A DNA stretch of 64,000 bases from Sophora flavescens (lineage: Eukaryota; Streptophyta; Magnoliopsida; Fabales; Fabaceae), in the NCBI GenBank assembly GCA_030762895.1, contig CM061062.1, positions 240,118,984-240,182,983 of the forward strand, written 5' to 3'. Positions within the stretch are counted from its first letter, which is position 1. The number at the start of each line of letters is the position of its first letter. A model generated the notes under the pieces. That model was not told the origin of the DNA, made no database searches, and saw only the letters and a program-made list of their open reading frames with translations. The translations under genes were made by a program, and so were the position numbers. Below, in pieces: positions 32,901-45,264 of the stretch.

Positions 32901-33605
32901 TATTTGCGCAAGAACAAGGAAGGAAAGGAGAAGAACTTTGTTGTTTTGTGATGATTAAGCTGATGAAGTGGGAAAAAAAAATTAACATGATGTAGTTGTG
33001 GTTTGTGAGGTTGGCGCAAAAGACATGGAGATGGAAGGAAATTTTTTTCTTTTGATAGCCTAAGTCTTTTTCTTAAACTTTGAGTGGTTGAAGTGTAAAA
33101 TGAACAGATGGCTAAGAGTGTTGAAGGGTAGGCAGCCTTGTAGCCTTAGAAAAATATGTGGTGAATGTGTTTAGGAGGTGTGGCTGGTTGTGCACCACAA
33201 GGAGGAAGGAGAAGCCAAATTGGCTTTGTCTTGGTTATGACCATGGTTGAAATTTAACTAAGATACGTTAGATAAAGGGCATTTTGGTCATTTCACTTAT
33301 AAAGACTCATGATTGCTTATGACATCATGAGTCGTCATGTTTGACTTGTTTTCCCGATCTCTTCACGGGTCTCTGCAGTTCCGTATTCGACTCAGTCGTT
33401 TTACCCGATTAGGGTTTCTGCCATTTTTTGCAAAAATTCACCCGAATAAAATCTATTATTTTATTTCTGGGTAACACTTTGGAAAATAGACTTCCTCACA
33501 GACATAATATAAAATCTACAATTTTTCAATTTCGAGTCAAATTAGGGTTTTCTACCGGTATAAAATTATACTGTCAGTAAAAACGCAGACTGGGTTCCAT
33601 CTGAA
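29919..33605 (-). repeat. Element C LTR, about 3.7 kb, right end uncertain
   Basis: It starts on the plus strand at TGTAACACC next to the primer site. It has no gene, but includes a 62-bp tandem repeat (30715-30900) and long AT-rich stretches. A segment near 33553-33605 (GGTATAAAATTATACTGTCA) recurs at 36193 in copy 2. There the sequence goes on to CAGGATGTTAC, which looks like the true LTR edge. Copy 1 leaves this sequence at about 33605, so it is probably truncated. Short open frames such as 32789-32995 have no support. Confidence 0.5.
30715..30900 (+). repeat. 62-bp tandem repeat, three copies
   Basis: The marker TGGCCAGCACA recurs at 30751, 30813 and 30875. Each unit contains GGAAACATTGTCCATAA and a GGACA(C/T)AATGG stretch. 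Confidence 0.8.
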
Positions 33606-33885
33606 TTTGTAGGAGAGGTGTGAGGTGTAACATCCCAAAAATTGACTATTAGTTAATTTTATAGGAATTAGTTAGAATTATTATATTTAAAGTTAGAAGT
33701 GGTTATAATCTCATAAGTGGCTCAAAAGAAGTTAAATATATAGTTTTCCACTCATCTAACTCTCACAATTATCACTAAGATCAACAATACCTTTACAACA
33801 ACATGCATCAACTTCCTACTCAAAGTATTCAATCACAGTCTTAGTCCCTTTTGATTATAATTCACCACTCCAATTTATATCAACA
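33606..33885 (+). other. Junction sequence between C copies
   Basis: No gene is present. It contains TGTAACATCCC at 33629, which looks like the start of a gypsy-type LTR in plus orientation, then AT-rich DNA up to the point where copy 2 becomes alignable with copy 1. Confidence 0.4.
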
Positions 33886-36397
33886 TCACTCATCTCAACC
33901 TCCAAAAGAACTTTATTGCACCTCTTAATACAACTAAAACCAAAAGAAATCACATCGTGTAGGATTATCTAACTCATAAATTTTAAAATTTTCTAACAAC
34001 TTAGTTTTACTCAAGAACTCCATTTTTCCTCTCATATTTAGCTTAGATAAAACTATTGTAGACATTTTCCTATAAATCTCCAAACTCATCAAATCAATCT
34101 TAACTATGGACAGTGATCGTTACCCTAGATTCCTTAATGATACCATGCCTCGTTCATAATAAGATTTATTGAAATCGACTTACTTAATGACATTGAGCTG
34201 AGGGTTCTCATTTTACCAATCACATCTACACCTCAACAAATTCATATCACCTCTTGTTTATCCTACTATAGGGATGACAATAATTAGGTACCATGCTTAC
34301 TCTTAGCTAACCTTCTAAGGATAGATCGTCCCTTACTTGCCCATCAAGTTGATGGTGATCAGTTGGACTTAGCCTCAACTTGGTTCTCAACAATTACAGC
34401 AGACTTCACCGAAAAATGTTAGTAAACTTCGGGTCTTCATCTGAAATGATGCTTAAAGATACTTGGTAAACCTACAACAACATTCATTGTGATGCCATCA
34501 TCTTAACATGGGGGGTCTCATACACCAAATTATATTCTTACTGTACTCAACTAACTCTGATATCATGATATGAATCAAATAACCATCCTCAAAATTTATG
34601 AGATAGGTCTCACGTCAATGACTTTTGGAAAATATGTAGGGTAAAGTTGATCAAAGGTGACAAGTCATTTCAAACTACTATAAGACATGGTCTTGAAGAT
34701 TATAACAACCATCGGAAAGATACAGGAATATTCATTATGTAAAAAGATTCTCCAATAGGTTCGTGACTTTAAAAATACCAAGTACATTCTTACAAACATG
34801 ATTTCTTCTAAAATTTCTCCTTCCATAAGAACTGGTAGTGAATCAGCGAAATCACAAGATGGATAATCCCTAACACCAAGAGGATTCCTTTTTAATATAA
34901 GGAATTTACAAAATGTCAAAAAAAATTTAAAAAAAATAGTCTGGCAAAATTTCAGACTGGATCACACCTATCAAAAATAAACATGATCATAATAAGTTTC
35001 ATCAATAAACTCCTGTTACCAAGAATTTATTCGTATTATGACTCAAGAAACAGTCATAATTGATTCTTCGACGAAATACTAAAAGATGCAAATCAATGGA
35101 TACCATCCAAGTCAATACACTCAAATGTCTAATACACTGAGGATTATTTTAGAAACGTGAGCACAAATTCTCACTTATAAGGAAATCCATTTGAGTCAAT
35201 TGAACTACAGAATAGTAAATCATCCCTTTAAAGATGAAAAACTCATATCGGCACTTACAATATTGGTCGCTGTGATTGCTTAATACAACCATAAGGACTC
35301 GAGAGAAAATTTTCACTCTATAAGTTCATAAACGGTTGAATAGCACAATTAAGAGTTTTCTTAATCATGAGGCACTCACCTAAGGTTTAAGATTCAAATC
35401 CATTCGCCTTGGTTCCAACAAACACAAAGATCTTTCCAGACGCGCTCAGTATGGTCACCCTGAATCGGCACAATCACAGACAACTTGATCAGTCTCTCAG
35501 ACATACGAAGAGTTGATCTTTCCTCATAAGCTGAGTCAACGGCGCAAAATCTTTAATAGGTCATCACTCCAATTTGGTGATAACTCGTCCTCAAGTCGAT
35601 CTTTAAGAAGACAACAACTCCTCGCGAGTAATCTATCAAATCAACTACGCACGGCAGAGAATACTTTTTCATAATCGTCACTTTGTTGAGTTGTCAGAAA
35701 TCCATGTGGAGTCTCAAACCTATACACAACATTGGTGCTTCCTATGGAAAAACACTCGGTCTAACAAACTGTTGAGACCACAGATCTTCCAGTTTGAATC
35801 GAGTCGTCTAACTCGATTAACTTTGTAGGTGACATCCTACACAAAGTTATAGACATCAACCTGAATCTAGAAAGTAGATCCATTGAAAATCAATATCCTT
35901 TGCTAGCAGCAAACCTAGAACATTCTCAAGGAATACTCCCGGAAAATCCTCCACAATCAGCACATTGTTCAATGTCTGACACAATCCAAAAGGATAACCA
36001 AATGTGTCACACATGGACCACAAACACAATTTACTAGCCAAGGGTCCCTACGAGGCAAAACTCGTGAAAACCCACCAAGATAAAAACGTACTTATAAGCC
36101 AACACATATTGCTTCGACAAGGAAACAATTCAACCAACGACCAACCAGAGATCATGTAACAAAAACACAACAGACCTATTCCCCAATGTTCCCGGTATAA
36201 AATTATACTGTCAGTAAAAACGCATACCAGGTTCCGTCTGAATTTTCAACCCAAAACGTAACTATAGACTTCTACTATCAAGTAGAGTCTAAATATGACT
36301 TTGGTTGATCCAAAATCATTTTTCTAAGTCTCGGATAAAATATAAACATTTATATATTTATTACCGAGATTATAAAGCAGTGAAAATCAGGATGTTA
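33886..36397 (-). mobile_element. Element C copy 2, with deletion of primer site and most of the LTR
   Basis: 33886-36190 parallels 27579-29890, including the protease-RT remnant (DFPGVFLENVLGLLLAKDI in an open piece at 35856-36041, and RT blocks at 35556-35710). Where copy 1 runs into the primer site, copy 2 instead jumps to LTR sequence (GGTATAAAATTATACTGTCA, 36193). It ends at CAGGATGTTAC near 36395. The two copies have separate point mutations, so the duplication is old. Confidence 0.6.
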
Positions 36398-36966
36398 CTA
36401 GGGAGGAAAACAAAATCTCTCGTCACTCAATTTTGACTCTCCTCTAATATTGGAGGGATTTAGAGGGGAGAGAAAGCAGCTTTAAAATATTTTAAATAAT
36501 CCGACTAAATTATCCTTAATGATATTTAGAAATCCAGAATTATCCCTGATGTATATTAGGTTAGGTTCGTTCACTTTCTACCTTTGTGTCTTTGAAATCC
36601 TTCCATAGCTTCCCAACTTCTCTCTCAACGTTGAAGCCACTTTTTTCGGAGCAACAGTAAATTAATTTTAAAATTCTCATCCCCTTTTGAACCAAACAAA
36701 AAAATAGTTATTTTTTTTCCCCCTCCTTTCTATTCAATCAAATACAATATTTAATTAAAATATTTCCCTTCTTTACATAATTCTATGACAAGTGACAATT
36801 GTTCTCTATTTATTTTTGTTACTCACCGGAAAGGAAACATCCGCAAAACATACCCGCCGCTTTATTTCTGGTCTCCCAAATTCTCATCTTTGCAACAGCC
36901 ACAACACAACACATCTCTCAAGTGCACAAATTCGTTTGTTTGTTTTTTGTTTTTTTTCCTCCTTCA
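36398..36966 (+). promoter_or_regulatory. Upstream region of gene 1
   Basis: This AT-rich intergenic sequence lies between element C copy 2 and the ATG of gene 1. No repeat boundary is evident. It should contain the promoter and 5' UTR, but no single TATA box stands out. Confidence 0.4.
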
Positions 36967-39037
36967 ATGAATTCTTGTTCTTCTTTAGGTTCCTTCATCC
37001 TCTTATCTCCACCACTATGCAAATTCCACCCACATCTCCAAATGAAACACTATCCTCGTGACAGTGGTTTCAATCTCTCTTCTATTTCAATGACACCAAA
37101 ACCCACTTTACCCACTTTGCTCAAAGCCACCACTGACTCAAACATTGATGCCATAATTTCTGAGGAGGCTGCATCTGTTATACCCATTGAAGAGGTTATC
37201 GAAAAGGATTGGTCAGTGCTTGATTCTGATGAATCAAGTTCTGGAGAGGAATTCAAAAGAAGCATTGACCGTATTATAACTTCTGGTAAAGTTGTAGAGA
37301 GTTCAAAGGTTTTGGTTTCAACTGGGTCTGAAGAGTTTGTGGATTTATTGGTGGATTCAAGTCACTGTAAATCTCTTCTTGTTGTCCATGATTCACTGTT
37401 GACATTGGCTTTAATCAAAGAGAAATATGATAAGGTTAAGTGTTGGCAAGGAGAGATTGTTTATGTTCCAGAAAAATGGGCTCCTTTGGATGTTGTGTTT
37501 CTTTATTTCCTACCTGCTTTGCCCTTCAAACTTGATGAAATTTTGGGGTCTTTGGCTAAAAATGTTCAGCTGGTAAGTTTTTTCTCTTGAATGTTTAAAA
37601 TGATGTAATTATTTTCCTCTTATAATAGCAATTTTTCTTCTCTGTTATTGTCCATTTCATTGCTTATTGAAAGGTAGAAAACTCAATCAAGCTGGTTCCT
37701 TTGTTTATGATTTTGTATATGAACTATACACGGTATAAGTGGTCATTCCATTTACTTCTTCACACATATTGTGTCTCAAATTCTTCATTTCTTGAAGCTT
37801 TGAGTAATGTTTTTGGATTTGAATCCCATCCTCTTATTCTCTCCTTTTTCCATAGAATTAAATTTGCTTTTGTGTGTAGAGTTCACTAAAACTTGCTTTT
37901 GTATCTTTATTTCTTCTAACATAAGAGAAAAAATTGAGAGATCCTAATCTAATGTTTTTCTGCACTGCTCCCCAAGATAAGAAATTGCTTTTAGAAAAAC
38001 ACTACTTGCATACCGAAACTTCTACACCTTAGTATTACATTCTGGCTCTTAATTTGCTTGTAACTGTTTCTATAATTTAATCTTTAGATGTATTTGGGAA
38101 TCCGCTTGGGACTTTTCAACCATGGTTTGGGGTTCAAAATTGAGTTTCACTTTGCTTAAACATATCTGGCAAAATTAATTATCTATAATTGGTTTTGTGC
38201 CCCCATGCCTTGGTTGTAGAAAAAGTAACAAATGATCACTTTTTGTTCATCAAAACTTAGTTACTGGGATTCAACTATTACTTTACCTGAATGACCTTGC
38301 CAAATTATATATATCCAAACAATATTCATTTTATCAAAATGACTTTTTAAAAAATTATCTAAACAAGTCTCACTATTCTGCAAACTTGCTTTTAATCAAA
38401 ACCAGTTTATGAAACCAAGTTTATCAAAACTCAGTTTTGCCAACTATAATCTTGACACACGTTAATTACATGTAAAAACAGTGCACCATACCCACAAGAT
38501 ATGGTCCAAGTGGCTAGTAGCTTGGGTCATTTAACCATATATCCAGGGGTTCTAATCCTGGTGATGGGAATAGAGTTGCATCTGTAGGTAGAGGGTTTAC
38601 CCCCTTAACGGTACTCTACATCCTCGGGGATTAATCTTACAAAGAATCGGCTATGTGATACCCTGGATTCCATCCCGGACCTAAAAACAATAGTGCACCG
38701 TATGGTATCAAACTTGATGGATTTTCTTAATGCACCATCCATATATTTATCTTAGCTCAACACTCTTGCCTCTTTTGAAACTTATTTCAGTGCTCTCAAG
38801 ATGCTTCCTTCTAATTAATTTTGGATTTGACTTGTAGGTGGAAGGGTGATTATAAGTCACCCCCAAGGGAGACAAGTATTAGAACAGCAACGACAACAGT
38901 ATCCTGAAGTAGTAGTTTCTGACCTTCCTGATAAAACAAATTTAAAAAGGGTTGCAGCTGCTCATTCTTTTGATGTATCTGAATTTGTGGATGAACCTCG
39001 TCTCTATTTAGCTGTTTTGGTCTACTCGGGGTCATAA
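36967..39037 (+). CDS. Gene 1: conserved plant protein of unknown function, possibly plastid-targeted
   Basis: Exon 1 starts at ATG 36967, the first ATG in the frame, and runs to about 37572-37576. Exon 2 runs 38838-39037 and ends VLVYSGS-TAA. The first 55 or so residues are rich in Ser, Pro and hydroxylated residues with few acidic ones, consistent with a transit peptide. An acidic segment follows (VLDSDESSSGEEF), then a globular domain with SLLVVHDSLLTLALIKEKY, EKWAPLDVVFLYFLPALPF and, in exon 2, RVIISHPQGRQVLEQQR and SDLPDKTNLKRVAAAHSF. The alternation of strands and helices and the GGRVIISH-like block recall a Rossmann or methyltransferase-like fold, but no SAM motif is clear. The best donor (CTG|GTAAGT at 37573) and acceptor (TAG|GTGG at 38838) join out of frame. 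A weaker donor at 37577 restores it. I do not recognise the family. Confidence 0.7.
38488..38691 (+). mobile_element. tRNA-derived SINE in the gene 1 intron
   Basis: This 204-bp element is flanked by the 8-bp duplication AGTGCACC (38480-38487 and 38692-38699). It has an A-box-like GGTCCAAGTGGCTAGTAG and a B-box-like GGGTTCTAATCC, the internal polymerase III promoter of tRNA-derived SINEs. Confidence 0.75.
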
Positions 39038-39349
39038 AAACTAGAGAAGATGCATTTCAGCACACAATTTGGTTGGACTTTTTAATGTTAGTTTTTGCTT
39101 TATGTATGTTAGGTTGAATATTTTAGATCAAGACTGAAACTATAGAACGATTCAATTTGGTTGATATGTGAGGTTTTCCCTGATTTGTAAAATCCATGGT
39201 TTGGTATGGCACTTGGAAGGTCAATATCCTTAATTTTGGAGTTGTATATTAATACAATGTTTGTCCTTACAAGTAACTCTGATGATTCCACCAACTTGGT
39301 ATCAATGTTTGGTTTTGCACCTGGCAGCATTGCATGTTAAAGCTCTTTA

Positions 39350-40072
39350 GGCTATGTTTGAATTGATGAAATGGAATGGAACGAAATGGAACGAAATGGA
39401 ACGAAGTGGAACGGAATGGAATAAAATTTTCATTTTATTGTTTGGATATCATCATTTGAAAAGTGGATGGAATGGAATAGTTATAACTTTTTTATTCCTA
39501 TAATACCCTTATTTTAAAAAAATCAATTAATATGTAATTTATTATGTCTTTAGATGAAAGACATACCGCACAATTCCACAGGAGATTATACCAGGTTTCC
39601 TATGCTAGCAGCAACATGTATTCACTTGCCCAAAAAAGAACAATAAAACACAATGTCTTTAGTTGAAGGAGAAAAACTAAAAACCAGTATTCTACAGGCA
39701 GCGAAATAAGATTTCTTTCATTGCCTTGCACACGTTTGTTTTCACTTTTCAATCACTACTCCAGCTTGAGTGGAAAATTTTCTTCAATGGAACATGGTGA
39801 TATTTTCTTCAACCGAACACGATGGTTGCAGCAGATTGAATGATCTTGGGACAAATTGGTAATTTTATAAGTTTATAAAGTATCATATCTTGGTTCCATC
39901 CCATTCCTCCCAATTTGGAGGAGAAGGAAAATAGGCATCGGTGATAGAATAGGATGGAATGGGTTCCATTGAATTCCATTCATTCCATCATCTTTTATAC
40001 AATCCAAACAATGGAACGACATATCATTCAATTCCCTTTCATTCCATCCCTTCCATCAATCCAAACACACCC
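39350..40072 (+). mobile_element. Non-autonomous TIR element (MITE-like), 723 bp
   Basis: The left end (GGCTATGTTTGAATTGATG, then repeated GGAATGGAACG) is the imperfect inverted complement of the right end (CATCCCTTCCATCAATCCAAACACACCC). It has no coding capacity. A target duplication is not clear, so the superfamily is left open. Confidence 0.65.
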
Positions 40073-41200
40073 GTTTCTCGTATAGGGTCTGAGAAGATGT
40101 GATCGGAACACCATCCTTGAATTCTTGCTCCAAAATAGAGTATTTGCAATTTTGCATTGAAACACCAGCATTTTGGCTCTTCATAGCACCATTTTTAACG
40201 GATACCTTTTCTAGGGAACGAAGGTCAATTGGAAATTTGGAATACTCAGTTTAAGGTGTGTTTAGAATCTTATAAAAAACTTTTTGAGCTTATAGGTATA
40301 ACTTATGAATATAAATTTATGCAAATAATTTATAGAAACAGATTATAATCTTACTATAAGCTTCTTTTAGATTATTTGAATAGGCTCATCAGAAAAGTTT
40401 ATAAAAATAAATTATTTTTAGCTTATTTATAAAAGTTTATTGAATAAGCGTTTAATAAACTGTTTAGCTAAACGCATAGTGCTTTTATGAAAAGAGTTTG
40501 AAAGCTCAAAGCTGTGGTAGAAGTATTTCAAGTGATGTGCTTCGAGGGAGTGATTTCAAATATGGGCCAGTTAAGCTTCTAATGGACCATCATTCTGAAA
40601 GTTGCTGCGGTGTATACCAATACCGCTTTCCAATTCCCATCTATACATTTCAGGCTCCAATAATAACTGCATAATGGAGCCTACAATTTGCGCATAGGAT
40701 TTCATAACAAGTGCACAATTTTTTTGTTTCTCTACCTGACAAAGTCATATGTGAGACTCACATGAAAGGATATAAAGTTTGAATTCAATTACTTGTACAA
40801 GTCTCCATCAGATGATAAAAACCATCAACCTTTGTCAAGCAAATGCTTTAATCATAATTATAATGTCCGCTCAAAATTCCCAATACATCTTTCAGTATGA
40901 AGACTGCTTTGATACCAGCATAACAGAAAATTGCAAAGAACAAATGCTTCATTGAAACAGGGTATTTATGACCTCACACAAAAACCTTCAAAATACCAGC
41001 ACTCTCAATCTTTCTCTACATCAAAAGAAAACTAAAGACAAATTGGGCACCAATTATCTAATCAAGCTATAGGCTAAAATTGGAAATTGCTGAAGGAAGC
41101 TTATTGTTTACCAAATTAAAGTACTCAAACCTCCATCACCATATATGAAGATAGGGACTGCATTCCACAACAGCCACCTTATACTTCTCACTGTATCATT
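40073..41200 (+). other. Intergenic region between genes 1 and 2
   Basis: It holds a probable second MITE-like stretch at about 40253-40485 (GGTGTGTTTAGAATCTTAT and many TTATA/AAGCTT half-repeats) and the 3' UTR side of gene 2 on the minus strand. No gene is seen. Confidence 0.4.
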
Positions 41201-44200
41201 TTAAAAAATTGAAAACCTTAAGCTATTACTTGCTGTAAACAAGTTGTATTCCTCCACGGTGGTAGTCTCTTTCTTGTTGCAGGTACGGCCTTTCTCCACA
41301 AGATCCTCTGGACGTTTTGAGCCAAAATCCCCAATAGTACCATCAATTGAAGTTGTAGGATTCAATGTTGAAAGGGCAAAAGGCCCATCCGAATGAAACA
41401 ATGAAAAATCACTGTTATTCTCTTTTGACTTGGCAGAATTACCATTTCTAACTTCTTCACTCAATGCTGCCTTTTTGGAATCAGTTCCAGCTGGAAGAGC
41501 CCGTTCTACCACAGATGCGTTCAGACGCCCTTGTATGGAATTTAGCTTGGAAACTCGAGTCTGTTCCTCCGCATTTAAGACATCAGGTCTGGCAACTGGC
41601 TGATAAACTGGTACAGCAGGGTTAAATAAGGGAGTAGGTTGTTGCAAGGCACCATACTGCAAGCAGAAGTGTGGGTCCTCATTTAAGCCATATCCAAGAG
41701 GGGCAGCATATAAATAGTGATTACGATGTGGGAATGACATTAACCCATTTGTGGGAGCTGCTGGCCATGAGACTGGACTTTGATGGAAATAGCCCATTGT
41801 CGAAGGAGCTTGGAACACTGGAAATTGTATATTTTGGTTTGGAACTAGGGGAAGCATGCTTTTAGGTTGGGAACACACATTAGCAGAGGAAAAACCATTA
41901 TCAAAATTTTGGGATGTTTCTATCACACGATTCCCCAATGCATCACTTCCTTTACCATCCAAAGAAGAACCAAACAATGAATTTGACCTTCTTGCCAAAC
42001 TCTCACCATTTTCATTCTGATTATTCTCCTTACCAATTTCATGAAAGTCGCACATGCCATTTTCAATGCAAGCTGAACTATCTCTCACTTCATATTGTTG
42101 GCTACCATCTTCTGAATCTGATGTGGTTGAGGATTCTGTATTTTCACGGTTTGAAGAGGTTGTATTATTATCACCCTCACTTAGGCATGATGAGCAGTTA
42201 TCAGAACTGAAAGTGCTACTTTGGCTGGGATCAGACGAATTATTCAAGGCGACGTCTCCAATCGGTTCCATCACAGGTTCCTCAGAAGCAACATCCGTAG
42301 AGCTACAAGAGCCTTCAGCTTCCACATTAAAATCATTTTTACAGACTTCCTCCATTCCACTTGATCTCTTCAAATTACAATCCACATCATCATTTTCACC
42401 TGAATGAACAGATTGACCAACACATGACTTGATCAAATCAGACTGAACTCCCTGAACCTTAGTGGACCTCAATGTAACATCAGAGTCCGAATTACTACGT
42501 GGATACTTCTTTTGAGATTCCGTAGGCTCCCAAACTTTCTTTGATTGAAACAAATCCCTGATTGGATAGTTCACCGAGATAATTTTGCTTTTGGATCTCC
42601 TATTACTCTCATGAATGTAGTCTACTTGGTTATACTTAACACCACGATAAAACTGCTTAGATGCATCTCCAGCAGATTCATAATTACTTGCAGTTTTTGT
42701 CTCCCGACTAACTCTTGTTCTATATTCATTATTCAGGTTACAACTGCAAGAATGGGAATCATATTTGTCATTCATCCGGTTGCTGGAACTATAGGACTTC
42801 TCATTATACTTGGCACCAACATTACGACCATTGGGTTTGGTTGGAACGTTTGTTCTTGATTGCCTATTCAATCCATTGATTGCCCTAGATGATGTCACAA
42901 AATTCTCTCCATAAAGTTTTGGCTCAGATCTGCCAACCATCACACCATTTTCTGAACCAACTGCACAACGGCGTCTGTCAGACCACTTCACAGGCATATC
43001 CAGTTGAAATTCTTTCCTAAATCTTGGTCTTCGGCGAGAAAGCATTGATTGGTCAACTGTAAACTGACCTGTCCCATCTTTTGTATTGGAAGTTTCTTCA
43101 TCACAATCATCATAACAGTGGTCTTGTGTTCTCAAAGTATTACACTCGCTAGAGAATTCTTCATCTTCAATGTTAGGAGAATCATTCCTCGATAAATTGG
43201 CTTCATCTGTTTCAATAACTGAATTCCTGCAGCTAATAGGATTATTTTGCTCAGTATCAGCAACTGCAGACAATTCTTCCTTTGAGACTTCAGGAGAACC
43301 AAGAACATCATTTGATTCAGAACACCTTTCTTTATCTTTCTCCTTTCCTTTTAGCCTTTCCTTCCTCCGGATTTTTTTCTCCCTTTCTTTTGTCCTTCTC
43401 CTCTCTTTGCGCTCTTCTTCTTCACGTTTTTCCTTTTCTTCTTCTTCAAGAAGTTTCATCTGTAGACAAAAGACAAAATCATTTAATTAGGATTTAGGAA
43501 GTGTAATTTCAAAACAGAAACAAGAGTTATCCTTTTTCTTTTTGTTTTTATCCCAGAAAGTTTTTTTTCCTTGAAGCATAATAACTAAGACCTGCTTTTC
43601 TAATGTAATGATTTCTTTGCATGCTACATGCACTCGTTCCTCCAGCAGCTTTAGTGCAAGACAAACAAATATGCTGTGTGCATTTTGGCGTGCTGTCCCT
43701 TCTCTGAAAGCCTTTTCAACCTGAAAGGATAAGACATAGTCAGCCGTTGAACAAGAGTACAAGACAGACAGACACATAAAAATAATGTTAATGTTAAACA
43801 TGCCTGTTCTTTAAAAATAACAGTAGCAGCATCTAGAAGAAATTCTCGAGCAAGTTCAGGGCTCTTTGCATGTTTTTGGGGACGGGAGCATTCTCCATCA
43901 AGTTCATTCCCATCCTTGTCCATCGAATCATCATCCTAAAATCATACATTGTATAATAACAAATGAAACTAAGCCAGACAAATTCCTCAAAAATAATTAT
44001 CAAAATGACAGAATCCCATTATGAATAATAGCAAGGAAGTTTATTTCCTTAGTGAAACTTGTATTACCTCGTCTTCCTCCGCCTCTTCAGCATGCTCAAA
44101 GAATCTTCTGATACTTTCCCCTTTTGTTATTGTAATGTAACCGTCTCCTACAATAAGCCTGCAATGTACACATTGCTGGCCCTTCAATGAATGAGCTTTA

Positions 44201-45209
44201 ACAGTAAGTTCAGTACAGCGTCCATCTAGTTTCCAAGCTCGGAGGGTGATGAAACATGCACTCAAACCACCAAGATCCAGGCCACCGACTTGAACACATC
44301 CATTCATTCCAACGTTTTCAAATTCCAAAATATCAGATTTTCCTTCAGTTGTTCCCACAGCCCACTCAAAGTGATGATAGGATCCCGAAGTATCAGCAAA
44401 TGTCTGACGCCAATCAGCTTGAATTGAATCGTCAGATACCTGATAAAAGCAAATGGATAAATGTTGTTATGGTAGAATATCTACTGTAGTCATCACAAAT
44501 AGCTTGATAAATAATCTTTTTATAAGAATGATAGTATAGATACTGTTGAGTATAGACTCTACCACCGAAATCCCAATCACAACAGATTTTACAGCATATA
44601 AATATGAAAGTCACACCTCATACTGAAAGGCTGTGTCAGCAGCACAAAACCAGCTGGTGCAACGAGGTTCTCTGTGCATGCGTTTTAGTTCTTTCAGTTC
44701 CTTGAATTCTCGAATAACATTTCTTCTACAATCTCTGCAAAATCTCTTGCTGTCAAACCTGATGGATAAACAGCAACTTATTAGTAAAATTTAGACCAAC
44801 AAACATCCTTGTAAAACATGTTGATGCGAACCCAAGACCAGACCTCCAAGGCCCACTAAAATCCAATACGCCTGAATACGCCTAGGAGAGAGAGAATGTA
44901 ACTAACTGCCTAGCTCGCAGTAGCGTAGCTGGCAGTAGCGGTGAAGTGTGTGTGCATGGGGAATTCTGTTGCTGGGAGGGTTCGTAGGCATGAGAGGGGA
45001 GAGAATAGAGTAGGCTAGAGTTTGGGACTTGGAACATTGGGAGAGAAAGGGCACTCTCGAACTTTCCTTAGGTTACTGTAGCCTCTTTTCTGCATTTCTA
45101 TTCCATCATTTGTAATACACGTACTGATATCATCTTGATGTCAGGCCTGATTCTTCCATTAATACACAAGCATATTCAATTCCTATTTTCTGGGTTCCTA
45201 ACACATGTG

Positions 45210-45264
<55 letters not shown>

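Noticed and set aside
32789..32995. 68-codon frame in the element C LTR
   Set aside because: Single short frame in a decayed AT-rich repeat, without family likeness or counterpart in copy 2.
42054..42407. Plus-strand frames opposite gene 2
   Set aside because: They are antisense shadows of the long last exon of gene 2 with low-complexity translation.
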